Shown: one piece after another, positions 1 to 7,885 of the stretch
How the letters are laid out: each line of letters begins with the position of its first letter
Numbering within the stretch: the stretch's first letter is position 1
Source of the DNA: an uncultured Myxococcales bacterium
GTDB lineage: Bacteria; Myxococcota_A; UBA9042; DTJE01
DNA: 64,000 nt
Assembly: GCA_903936705.1 (NCBI GenBank)
Contig: CAIZWN010000069.1
Span: 1-64,000, forward strand
Reading direction: 5' to 3'
Made by a program: the position numbers and the translations under genes
Notes under the pieces: generated by a model
The model's input: only the letters and a program-made list of their open reading frames with translations
Databases searched by the model: none
What the model was told of the DNA's origin: nothing

Positions 1-406
1 CCAGCGGGACCCGACGGGGTGACGGCGGCCTGTTCGCGCGCAGCGCGACGCGGCCCACTGTTTGTGGCCCCTTTAGGGGGCCGAGTTTGGGCCGCGAAGG
101 CCGCCGGCCCCCAGTCGGGTGCGGGGGCACCGGCGCGGCCCCGCTCCCCCTCGGCCCGGACCCCTTCACCAGATACCCACGTGTCCCTACTCGCGCTTCT
201 CAACGATTCCTTAAGGTATCGAAAACAGTCATCGATGACCGATCCAGGCGACCAAGCTGTTACGATCGCGCCGCGACAACGGTTTCAAGCCGCATAGACA
301 CCTCGAACTCGTTTCCAAATACTCCCGGACGTAGTCCCGTTGATCAAGGCGGGGGATTACTGTTTGTTCCGCTATCTGGCGTTGATGCTGGCGTCTGGTA
401 GGTCAG
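1..406. other. Left-edge stretch without a supported gene
   Basis: About 400 bases before the first credible gene stop. Short open frames exist on the plus strand, but they have Pro/Arg/Gly-rich translations with no domain, no good ribosome binding site and no neighbour logic. A short GC hairpin (GGCCCC-TTTA-GGGGCC) lies near 66-82 without a T-run. The stretch may be the end of an upstream intergenic region; I see nothing else in it. Confidence 0.5.
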
Positions 407-1426
407 CTATTTGCACTCGATATTCTTGAGTTCCGTATCGAAGCTCTTGGCGAACTTGGCATCCTTGCGCAATTCCACGTCGATGACGTTGAATTCCTCG
501 AAAGTCTTGAAACCATTGCGGTTCAGGATCTCGATGAAGAGGCCGGTCTCGGTGTCCGAGGAAACCGACTTGCCGGCCTTTCGCTTGTTGTCAATCTCGC
601 GTCGAATGCATTCCCAGTCGGTCAGAGCCTTCTGGTAGTTGGCTCGGGCCGTCTCGGGCTTGGGCAGCAGGTCGGCGCCGCGGAAATCAACCATCCAGAT
701 CTGCGGGCCCTTCTGCTCCCAGAACAGCGACTCCCAGCCTTCCTCGTTCCGGGCGTGTTCCTTGTCGCCAGTCAGGAAGAACTTGCGCGGGAAGTAGCCT
801 TCGGCCTCGATTACCACAGCGATGTCGTAACGGAACAGGGTCTTGCGGTCGTCGGACGCCTCCTGGATCGGAATGTCGTTCAGCGGAATCTGCTCGACGA
901 TCTCCTTGTCCTTCAGCTTCAGCGATGGATTGTCGATCTGCCGTTGCTCGGGCTTCTGAGAGTAGTCCACCCGCTTGCGCAGGCAGGTCAGTTGCTCGCC
1001 GTCATCGGTGAACTTCGAGCAGTCCAGCTTGTACTTGTATTCGGTGATGGTGACGCGCGAGTCGCGTGGCGAGTAGAAAAGCGTCAGGCTGCCATAGCGG
1101 TTGCCAGTGACGCTTTCGATCTCGCGGACCTTGTCCTCACGAACTTTGCGCAGTTGTTCCTTGTACTTGCCAAGTTCGCCCGTCAGCATGGCCGAGAACT
1201 GTTCGGACAGCACCGGGCTGGAGTAGATTATCCCCAGGCCAATCGCCGTCAGTGCGATGACCACAATGATGACGATTGCTGGAATCGTGAAGAATTTCTC
1301 ACGCTTCGGTCGCCGGGCGTCGGTAATGACGTCCTTGGCGGCGTGGGTGCGGCCTTCCTCTTCATCCATCGTCAGCAACAGTTCATGCACGTCCCTGGGA
1401 AGCTTATCGTTGGTCGGTTCGCTCAT
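407..1426 (-). CDS. Membrane-anchored protein of unknown function
   Basis: 339 residues when started at MSEPTND (ATG at 1424-1426), preferred over a longer frame because a GAGG lies just upstream and the extra 12 residues look like leader translation. Residues 1-45 are polar and charged, 47-68 form a clear transmembrane helix, and the remaining 270 residues are a soluble, probably extracytoplasmic, Lys/Asp/Glu-rich domain with paired Cys residues (CSKF, CLRK, CIRR). I do not recognise the family. It stands alone between the window edge and the Clp-like gene, with a good promoter candidate at 1503-1532. A role as a bitopic envelope protein is inferred from topology only. Confidence 0.75.
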   Translation of the reverse strand: MSEPTNDKLPRDVHELLLTMDEEEGRTHAAKDVITDARRPKREKFFTIPAIVIIVVIALTAIGLGIIYSSPVLSEQFSAMLTGELGKYKEQLRKVREDKVREIESVTGNRYGSLTLFYSPRDSRVTITEYKYKLDCSKFTDDGEQLTCLRKRVDYSQKPEQRQIDNPSLKLKDKEIVEQIPLNDIPIQEASDDRKTLFRYDIAVVIEAEGYFPRKFFLTGDKEHARNEEGWESLFWEQKGPQIWMVDFRGADLLPKPETARANYQKALTDWECIRREIDNKRKAGKSVSSDTETGLFIEILNRNGFKTFEEFNVIDVELRKDAKFAKSFDTELKNIECK

Positions 1427-1502
1427 CTGCCTCACCCGTAGTGGCCGCGCGACGGCCCGCACCGGACCCGTCCCAGCGGGGGGTGCCCGCGGCGCAGGCC
1501 GG

Positions 1503-1532
1503 ACTATATCGAGGGGGCCAGCCTTTAGTCAA
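1503..1532 (-). promoter_or_regulatory. Predicted sigma70-type promoter for the 407-1426 gene
   Basis: Read on the minus strand: TTGACT, an 18-base spacer, then TATAGT. Both boxes match consensus at five of six positions. The inferred transcript starts about 70 bases before the ATG. It lies in the 134-base gap after the Clp-like gene, so the membrane protein probably has its own transcript. Confidence 0.55.
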
Positions 1533-1560
1533 GCGGTAACTTCGCGTGAAATACACGTGC

Positions 1561-4107
1561 CTAGGCTGGTTCGCATGGCTCGATAACGATAAGGAATCGG
1601 TCGCTTCCGTCGGCAGGAAGACAGACGCGAAGGACAGCGCCGGCCGGAACCGGTGACGCGAAGGCCATATCGGCAGCTGGCCGCAGTACGCGCCGCGAGA
1701 GGGCGGCTTCGAGGGCTGCGCCTGGTGCTTCAGAGGCTCCGATCCCCGACACCAGTTGGGATGCGACACCGCTATCGACTTCCAGTCGGATGCCGTGCTC
1801 GTCGCGAAATTCGAGAGAGGCCGTCGTAAGCAGTCGGCCCAGCAGGCGGGGCCGAAACTGGGCTGTCGGCCTGGGGAAAGGCAGGCACGCATCGATTGAT
1901 GACAGCAGGTCCGATGGCAGGGTCTTGCGCAGTCGAACCAACAGCGCTTCCGAGCGCGCGGCAGGATCGTCCACCGGCTCGAAGCCTACAGGCCTGGATG
2001 AAGGCCCTGGCGTATCGGAGGCGCCGGGTGCCAGGATGTGTACCGTGTTCCTGAAGTCCATCCGGCGACCGCGCCGGTCGGTGACGGTTCCATCGGACAG
2101 GATCTGGCCCAACAGTCCCTGGATCGACGGATGCGCTGCCTCGGGATGCCTCCACAGGATGACAAGGAACGGGCGCCGCACCAGCGTATCGGCCAGCAGT
2201 CCACCGTCCTCGTGGCCGACGTATCCCGGAGGAGACCCGACCAGGTGGGACAGCGAATGAGACTCGGCATAGTCGGTCAGGTCGATTTCCAGAAGGGCCT
2301 GGGCGGTCCCGAACAGAAACTCCGCGATCGATGCAGCCAGGGTATGTCGACCCGACCCTGCCGGCCCGGCCAGCACGAACGAACCCAGCGGGCGCCGGGA
2401 TCCGAAACGCGACCAGTTCTGGGACAGGGTGCGGACCACCACGGCCAGCGCCTCGTCATGGCCGAAGACGCGATCGGCCAGAAAGCGCTCCATCTCGCGC
2501 AGCCGTTCAGTGGGTGACAGGGCCAGGTATTCCCTGGGCAGATCAACCAGGGCGGACAGGACCTTGACCACGTCATCGCGCCCGACGTCGCACCGACCGT
2601 CCCGCCGAACCCTGGCTCCGGCTCGGTCCAGCACGTCGATCGCCTTTGCCGGAAGGCTGCGGTCAGGAATCAAACGGTCCGTCAGGCGCACCGCCGCCCG
2701 CAGGGCATCTGGCGAAAACGTGACTCCGTGGTAAGACGCATAGCGAGGAGCCACGCCTGCCAGGATCGTTTCGGCATCGTCCAGGGAAGGCTCCCGAAGA
2801 AACACTGGCTCGAAGCGACGTTTCAGGGCCGCGTCAGTCAGGATGTGGTGCTTGTACTCGCCGAAGGTTGTGGCGCCTATGCAGGGCAGTTCGCCTCGCG
2901 CAAGCGCCCCTTTCAGGTCGTTGGCCGCGTCCATCCCGCCATCGCCGGCGCCTGCTCCGATCAGCGTGTGTATCTCGTCAATGAACAGGATCACGCGGCC
3001 ACCAGAATCAAGGACCTCGTCCTTGATGGCACGCAGGCGCGCAGCAAAGGCGCCACGCATGACCGTGCCGGCGACGAGATCTGCCACCGAGATCGATACG
3101 ATAATCCGGCCGGAAAGGCCCTGTAGCCCGTCGCCCTGACGCACTATGAGCGCAGCGAGACCTTCTACAAGTGCCGTTTTTCCGACGCCTGGATCCCCCA
3201 GTAACATGGGGTTGTTGGACCGGCGCTTGCAAAGAATATCGACGACCGCGTCCAGTTCTGCGTCGCGTCCGACCAATGGATCGATGCGACCCGCACATGC
3301 CTCGACGTTGAGGTTGCGCCCCAGCGCATTCAGTGTGGGGTAGCGTTCCATGTCCAGATCCCAGCGGCTGGATGTCGAGGCCTGCCGGGGAGCCAGTGGC
3401 TCGGCGGCTGGAATCCGGGCAACCTCCTCGCTGTCCAGGGGTAAGTCCAAGCCGTCTGTCATTTCATCGAAGACGATTGGAAGATCGTCGTCGCAAACCG
3501 TTTGCGAGGGCTTTGGACGGGCCATGGGCTGGACAGCCGAGATGCTGCTGGGCGGTGACGGTCTGGGGGTGTGGCCAGGCAGCCAGCCGCCCTGTTGATT
3601 CTGGGGGGAGTGCTGCGGTACCTGGGTTCCCGGAGACATACCTGGCAGCCCCCGGGCGGCGCCTACCACATCAATCCGTTCCGACGCCGACCGCCGAAGG
3701 CGCGGGTCCGTCAGATGTGCCATTGCCTGGGTTCTCAACGCGAAGGTCGGCAGGCCAACCGCTTCAAGGGCACGAGCGGCGCGGGACGTGGTGATACGGG
3801 AAATCGCCATCAGCAGGTGAACCGACGTGGCGTGGTGGGAACCCACGTTGCCGGCGATTCTTGCCGTTGCCGAGTACACCATCGAGATCGTCTCGGGCGG
3901 TTCGGCAGCGATCCTGGGCAGGACTTCCAGGATCCGGTCGTAATCGACACGCTTTTCCAGAAGAATTGACTGAGCCTCACAGCGTACGGCGAACAATCCG
4001 AGGATCAGGTGCACGCTGTCCATGGGCTGCTCGGACCGCCTTGCAATGTCCGCTGCCTCGGCGAACACCAGTTTGGCCTCCCTTGAGAAAGGGATCTCGT
4101 CGATCAC
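1561..4107 (-). CDS. ClpA/ClpC-like AAA+ unfoldase with a degenerate second ATPase domain
   Basis: 848 residues, GTG start. A Clp_N domain covers about 1-145 and is followed by a Pro/Ser/Asp-rich linker to about 260. The first AAA domain is intact: Walker A GDPGVGKT near 303-310, Walker B ILFIDEIH, and the GATTFGEYK and KRRFEPV segments. No coiled-coil M domain follows, which points to ClpA/ClpC rather than ClpB. The second AAA domain (about 545 onward) keeps the fold signature PPGYVGHEDGG, but its Walker A reads GPAGSGRHT (the Lys is Arg, the Thr is His) and the Walker B Asp-Glu is replaced in VILWRHPEA near 647. It should bind or hydrolyse ATP poorly if at all. Whether it feeds a ClpP, works as a disaggregase or serves a dedicated system is not visible here. 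It is transcribed divergently from the murein endopeptidase gene. Confidence 0.85.
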   Translation of the reverse strand: MIDEIPFSREAKLVFAEAADIARRSEQPMDSVHLILGLFAVRCEAQSILLEKRVDYDRILEVLPRIAAEPPETISMVYSATARIAGNVGSHHATSVHLLMAISRITTSRAARALEAVGLPTFALRTQAMAHLTDPRLRRSASERIDVVGAARGLPGMSPGTQVPQHSPQNQQGGWLPGHTPRPSPPSSISAVQPMARPKPSQTVCDDDLPIVFDEMTDGLDLPLDSEEVARIPAAEPLAPRQASTSSRWDLDMERYPTLNALGRNLNVEACAGRIDPLVGRDAELDAVVDILCKRRSNNPMLLGDPGVGKTALVEGLAALIVRQGDGLQGLSGRIIVSISVADLVAGTVMRGAFAARLRAIKDEVLDSGGRVILFIDEIHTLIGAGAGDGGMDAANDLKGALARGELPCIGATTFGEYKHHILTDAALKRRFEPVFLREPSLDDAETILAGVAPRYASYHGVTFSPDALRAAVRLTDRLIPDRSLPAKAIDVLDRAGARVRRDGRCDVGRDDVVKVLSALVDLPREYLALSPTERLREMERFLADRVFGHDEALAVVVRTLSQNWSRFGSRRPLGSFVLAGPAGSGRHTLAASIAEFLFGTAQALLEIDLTDYAESHSLSHLVGSPPGYVGHEDGGLLADTLVRRPFLVILWRHPEAAHPSIQGLLGQILSDGTVTDRRGRRMDFRNTVHILAPGASDTPGPSSRPVGFEPVDDPAARSEALLVRLRKTLPSDLLSSIDACLPFPRPTAQFRPRLLGRLLTTASLEFRDEHGIRLEVDSGVASQLVSGIGASEAPGAALEAALSRRVLRPAADMAFASPVPAGAVLRVCLPADGSDRFLIVIEPCEPA

Positions 4108-4152
4108 GTCAAACTCGCGTCAAATGGAGGAGTAATTGAACCTGCCGCGGCA

Positions 4153-4182
4153 GAAATAGCGCCCAGTCGGGTCGCCTGTCAA
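4153..4182 (-). promoter_or_regulatory. Possible promoter for the Clp-like gene
   Basis: Minus strand: perfect TTGACA, 18-base spacer, TATTTC. The -10 box is weak (three of six). It lies 46 bases upstream of the GTG start in the 210-base divergent region. Confidence 0.35.
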
Positions 4183-4260
4183 GCACCGACATGATGCGCT
4201 GCCAGAGCGTAATGGGAATCAGCGATTCTTGCGGCCTTTTGCTCGACTTGTGTCGTGACA

Positions 4261-4288
4261 TTGACTCGCAGTGGCTGACCCCTAGAAT
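4261..4288 (+). promoter_or_regulatory. Predicted promoter for the murein endopeptidase gene
   Basis: TTGACT, 16-base spacer, TAGAAT, about 30 bases before the ATG at 4318. The 16-base spacer and TAGAAT-like -10 recur at other genes in the window (pckA, FHA gene, nuoB). Confidence 0.6.
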
Positions 4289-4317
4289 CTGGTACGTCCC
4301 CGGGGGCAATCGGCGAC

Positions 4318-6210
4318 ATGCTTCGAACCTTGATCCTCGTGTCGGTTGCAGCGATTGTCCTGGTGGGATGCGCCGGGTCAGTGGATCGTCGTGCCAGGAA
4401 CGGGTGCTCGCAGGACGGTCTGTGTCCGGTATCGCCGCTTCGGGATATTGAGGGTCCGCTGTCAATTTCGCGTCGCGGGTTGGAACCTAGGCTGGATTCG
4501 TTGCCGCTGGTCGAGTTCCCTCATCGGCATCCCGAGGTTGGTCGTCTGCGTGGGCATGGTTCCTTGTCGATCGGCGGGGTCACCACCGGCTTTGTGGTTG
4601 ATTGTCGGCGGCTACCGGTCGAGGGGCCTCACCATGCCATTCTCGCCGAGCACTCAAAGCGCGGAACAGCCTGTGCCACAGACGATTTGGTCGATGCCAT
4701 TCTGCTGGCGGCCGAACAGGTGGATAAGGATTTTCCAGGGGCACGCCTTGGGGTGGGGAATCTGGGTCGCGTCGGTGGGGGCGAGATTCCCTGGAGCATC
4801 TCCCACCATTCGGGTCGCGACGTCGATCTTGGTTTCTACCTGCTGGGTGCTGACGGGAAGCCGTTCCTGCCAGGGACACTGGTTAAACTGGACCGCCAGG
4901 GAAACGGCCAGGTCGATGACGTTTCGGTGCGCTTCGATCCGGCCCGGAATTGGCGACTGGTGCGTTCGCTGCTGGACAATCCCGCGGTATCAGTGCAGTG
5001 GCTGTTCGTGTCCCGTTCCCTGAAGCGGGTCCTGCTTGGCTATGCGAAAAAGAAGAAGGAGTCTCCTGATCTCCTGCGGCGCGCCGAGGAGGTGCTTGTC
5101 CAGCCCGCAAGGGCGCGACCGCATAACGACCACATGCATCTAAGGATTGCCTGTTCCCGCGACGACATTCTGGAGGGATGCAGGGACACCGGTAGCCAGC
5201 GTTCGTGGTTCAAGGACCCGTTCGATGCGGTGACAGGCAGGGTTAGTGAACTGCTTGCGCTGGCGCGATCGAGGGACGTCAGAACGAGGGCGGACGCGGT
5301 CACCGTGCTTGGCCGTATCGGGACTGTTGAGGGGCGTCACGAGGTTCTGATGAGGCTGAACGACGCAGACGTCGACGTCCGGCATGCGGCTGCCGATGCC
5401 CTTGTCGAGGGCGGCGTGGGAGGTATCGAGGACGAACTAGTGTCGAGGCTTGGGAGGGAAGCGGACGAAGTGATGGCGGCGACTATCCTTCAGGCGTTGG
5501 ACCGGCACGTCAGTCGCTGGAAGCTGCCGGCTCTGCTGCGCTCCCTGCTTGCGCTGCAGCGACGGTATCGCGTGAATCTTGGGTTGTTCGAGGTGCGACG
5601 GGAGATTAGTGACTGGGCAATTGATGCACTTGGTCGGCTTCCTCTTGGCGGTGCGGTCAGGTTGGTGATCGAGGCGATGGAAGAAGGGAAGTTGCCTGCC
5701 GATCGTGCGGCTGCCGCCTTGCGGGACTGGACAGGGGCCGATCCTGATTCGTCGGCTTCCAGCCCGGCCGAGGCAGCCGCCGCATGGCGCGGTTGGTGGA
5801 AAGGAAACAGGGACAAGTCTCCCCATGAATGGTGGGCGGAGGCTTTGCGGCGAAGGGGGCTGGACGCGTCTGACGCCGCCGGAGCATCGGCGTGGATCAA
5901 GCGTGGTCAGAACTCCGGTGTCGTTACGAAAAAGTGGTTTACCGAGGCCGTTGGAGCGGTCCTGGGAGTTCGGCTGTCGCGGTTCGACATCGAGCCGCTG
6001 GAGGTCCTCCTGATCCGCGCCGCCACCATCTCGGATGTTGACGGTTCCGAAGTCGGCGAGCAGGATTCAACGTCAACAGGCCGGACGCACTTGGGCTGCG
6101 CCGGAGATTCCGGTTCGGACCCGGGTTGCACAGGCCTGGAAGTGTCGGATGATACGGTGAAATCCGGGGTGGTTACAGGAGTTTCGGCATCCGAGTTGCA
6201 ATCGGATTGA
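4318..6210 (+). CDS. Lipoprotein: MepA-like murein endopeptidase fused to HEAT repeats
   Basis: 630 residues. A lipoprotein signal ends at Cys18 (VLVGC). Residues of about 90-290 resemble penicillin-insensitive murein endopeptidases (peptidase M74), zinc enzymes that cut cross-links in peptidoglycan: the metal-site motif HHSGRDVDLG is near 160-172 and HNDHMHLRI near 268-276. From about 300 to 440 there are HEAT-like helical repeats (for example RTRADAVTVLGRIG and VRHAAADALVEGG), and a further alpha-helical/Ser-Thr-rich region runs to the C-terminus. MepA itself is about 270 residues and has no such tail, so the repeats probably dock the enzyme to envelope partners (inference). The catalytic residues look intact. 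The stop codon overlaps the -35 box of the next gene's promoter. Confidence 0.8.
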   Translation: MLRTLILVSVAAIVLVGCAGSVDRRARNGCSQDGLCPVSPLRDIEGPLSISRRGLEPRLDSLPLVEFPHRHPEVGRLRGHGSLSIGGVTTGFVVDCRRLPVEGPHHAILAEHSKRGTACATDDLVDAILLAAEQVDKDFPGARLGVGNLGRVGGGEIPWSISHHSGRDVDLGFYLLGADGKPFLPGTLVKLDRQGNGQVDDVSVRFDPARNWRLVRSLLDNPAVSVQWLFVSRSLKRVLLGYAKKKKESPDLLRRAEEVLVQPARARPHNDHMHLRIACSRDDILEGCRDTGSQRSWFKDPFDAVTGRVSELLALARSRDVRTRADAVTVLGRIGTVEGRHEVLMRLNDADVDVRHAAADALVEGGVGGIEDELVSRLGREADEVMAATILQALDRHVSRWKLPALLRSLLALQRRYRVNLGLFEVRREISDWAIDALGRLPLGGAVRLVIEAMEEGKLPADRAAAALRDWTGADPDSSASSPAEAAAAWRGWWKGNRDKSPHEWWAEALRRRGLDASDAAGASAWIKRGQNSGVVTKKWFTEAVGAVLGVRLSRFDIEPLEVLLIRAATISDVDGSEVGEQDSTSTGRTHLGCAGDSGSDPGCTGLEVSDDTVKSGVVTGVSASELQSD

Positions 6211-6234
6211 CGTCGAATTGTCGCGTGATATACT
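6207..6234 (+). promoter_or_regulatory. Predicted promoter for the FHA-nagZ pair
   Basis: TTGACG, 16-base spacer, TATACT, ending 18 bases before the ATG at 6253. The first bases of the -35 are the TGA stop of the preceding lipoprotein gene. It is one of the best promoter matches in the window. Confidence 0.65.
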
Positions 6235-6252
6235 GCCGCGGGGAATAAAAAC

Positions 6253-6906
6253 ATGATGCGGCTTTTCATCGAAGACGATGCGGGTGGCGTGCAGGTCGTT
6301 CCTGTCGGGGGGGACGAAATCACGCTGGGTCGCGCGCAGGACAACACACTGGTGCTGGAGGAGCGAAACGTCTCCCGGCACCATGCGAAGGTTCGCCTAA
6401 GCGATGGGTGTATCTATCTATCAGATGCCGGATCCCGTTACGGCATCAAGCTAGATGGCGGGCGTCTGTTGAACGAGGTCGAGATCCGGGCCGGCGATAT
6501 GTTCCTGTTGGGCGACTTTCGCGTCAAACTGCTTGCTCCCGATGGCGCCCTGGTGGAAGGTGAAGACGCCGGGGGCGATTCCGCGGTTTCCCGGGAAGTG
6601 ACCTCGGTTGCAGCTGGCGCCTGGTCTGGCAATGCCTCCTCCGCATCGATGGATTCTGATGTCGGCATGATGACCCTTCAGGAAATGGAGGAAGTCGCCC
6701 GGCTGGGATGGCGTTCCGATTTCTACGATGAAGAAGAGGAACCCGCTGCACGCAAGAGGGCCTTGGTCCACGTGCTGCTGGTGATCCTCCTGGCAACCGT
6801 GGCAGCCGGCCTTGGGTTCGCCTACTACACGATTTATGTCGATGATCTGATCGTCCAGCCCAGGACGCACCAGACAGTCCCGGTCAAGGGCGGCTCCCGG
6901 GAGTAG
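6253..6906 (+). CDS. FHA-domain protein with a C-terminal membrane anchor
   Basis: 217 residues. Residues 1-95 are a forkhead-associated domain, a phosphothreonine-peptide binder, with the family signature residues GRAQDNTLVL, SRHHAKV and a later SDAGSRYGIKLDG. An acidic linker follows, then a helix at about 172-197 (LVHVLLVILLATVAAGLGFAYY) that would leave the FHA domain in the cytoplasm, tail-anchored. It probably reads phosphorylation by a Ser/Thr kinase; one is encoded 25 kb away at 31482-33215, but no direct link is visible. It is followed after only two bases by nagZ, so the two are co-transcribed. Confidence 0.82.
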   Translation: MMRLFIEDDAGGVQVVPVGGDEITLGRAQDNTLVLEERNVSRHHAKVRLSDGCIYLSDAGSRYGIKLDGGRLLNEVEIRAGDMFLLGDFRVKLLAPDGALVEGEDAGGDSAVSREVTSVAAGAWSGNASSASMDSDVGMMTLQEMEEVARLGWRSDFYDEEEEPAARKRALVHVLLVILLATVAAGLGFAYYTIYVDDLIVQPRTHQTVPVKGGSRE

Positions 6907-6908
6907 GA

Positions 6909-7877
6909 ATGCCTCCCCTAGGTTCGCTCATTCTCGGGTTCGACGGCCCGTCTCTTCCCGACGAAATCGCCCGATTGCTGGCCGATGGAATGGGCGGCGT
7001 TGCCCTGTTTGCCCGTAACCTGGTGGATCGGCAGCAGGTGCGGGATCTGTGCAGCCAGGTGCGATCTGCTGCCCGCGGATGGCCAACCCCGATAATTTCC
7101 ATCGACCAGGAGGGCGGGCGGGTCCAGAGATTGAGGCGCCTTTCTCCGTTGCATCCTGCCGCCGGGCAACTGGCCGCCGAAGGCCTCGATTCCTGCCGAG
7201 AGGCAGGGCGCTCGATTGGGCTTGACCTGGCGGATCTCGGGATCAACCTGGACTTCGCTCCGGTCCTCGACGTCGATACCAATCCCGCGAATCCGATCAT
7301 AGGCGACAGGGCCTTCGGCAGAGACCCTTCGATGGCAGCAGCCGGTGCTGTTGCGTTTCTGAAGGGGCTTCAATCGACCGGCGTTGCGGGATGCGGCAAG
7401 CACTTTCCAGGTCATGGGGACGCCTCGGCAGACAGTCATCTGGAATTGCCGGTGATTCACGTCGATGCTGACACGATAGGCGTGCGGGAAGAGTTGCCAT
7501 TCGTAGCGGCCATCCGGGCTGGAATTCCGGCGATCATGACCGCGCACTGTCTTTATCCAGCCATCGATTCCGTCCTGCCTGCCACGCTTTCCTATGCCAT
7601 TGTTCAAGGAAGGCTGCGGGAACGGTTGGGATTCAGCGGGTGCGTGATAACCGATGACCTTGGAATGAAGGCGATTGCCGACGGCTTCCAGCCGTCCGAT
7701 GTGCTTGATCTTGGACTGCTTGCCGGCGTGGACATGTTTCTGCATTGCGGCGGCAAGGGCGAGTGGATGGGGCTGGTCGAGGCGCTGTTGAGGGGTCAGC
7801 GTGACAAGACGCTTCCCCAGGGGCGTATTGACGAGGCCCTGGCCAGGGCAGCGCGGTTGCGGACGTCATTGTCGTAG
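6909..7877 (+). CDS. nagZ: Beta-N-acetylhexosaminidase NagZ (glycoside hydrolase family 3)
   Basis: 322 residues, the usual length for NagZ. It removes GlcNAc from anhydro-muropeptides in the cytoplasm during peptidoglycan recycling. The family residues are all there: SIDQEGGRVQRL near 57-68, KHFPGHGDASADSH near 163-176 (the mobile His/Asp loop that provides the acid/base) and ITDDLGMKA near 246, whose first Asp is the nucleophile. No signal peptide is present, as expected. It follows the FHA gene at two bases and converges on pckA with eight bases between stops. With the murein endopeptidase upstream it forms a small cell-wall turnover neighbourhood. Confidence 0.92.
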   Translation: MPPLGSLILGFDGPSLPDEIARLLADGMGGVALFARNLVDRQQVRDLCSQVRSAARGWPTPIISIDQEGGRVQRLRRLSPLHPAAGQLAAEGLDSCREAGRSIGLDLADLGINLDFAPVLDVDTNPANPIIGDRAFGRDPSMAAAGAVAFLKGLQSTGVAGCGKHFPGHGDASADSHLELPVIHVDADTIGVREELPFVAAIRAGIPAIMTAHCLYPAIDSVLPATLSYAIVQGRLRERLGFSGCVITDDLGMKAIADGFQPSDVLDLGLLAGVDMFLHCGGKGEWMGLVEALLRGQRDKTLPQGRIDEALARAARLRTSLS

Positions 7878-7885
7878 GGACACCA

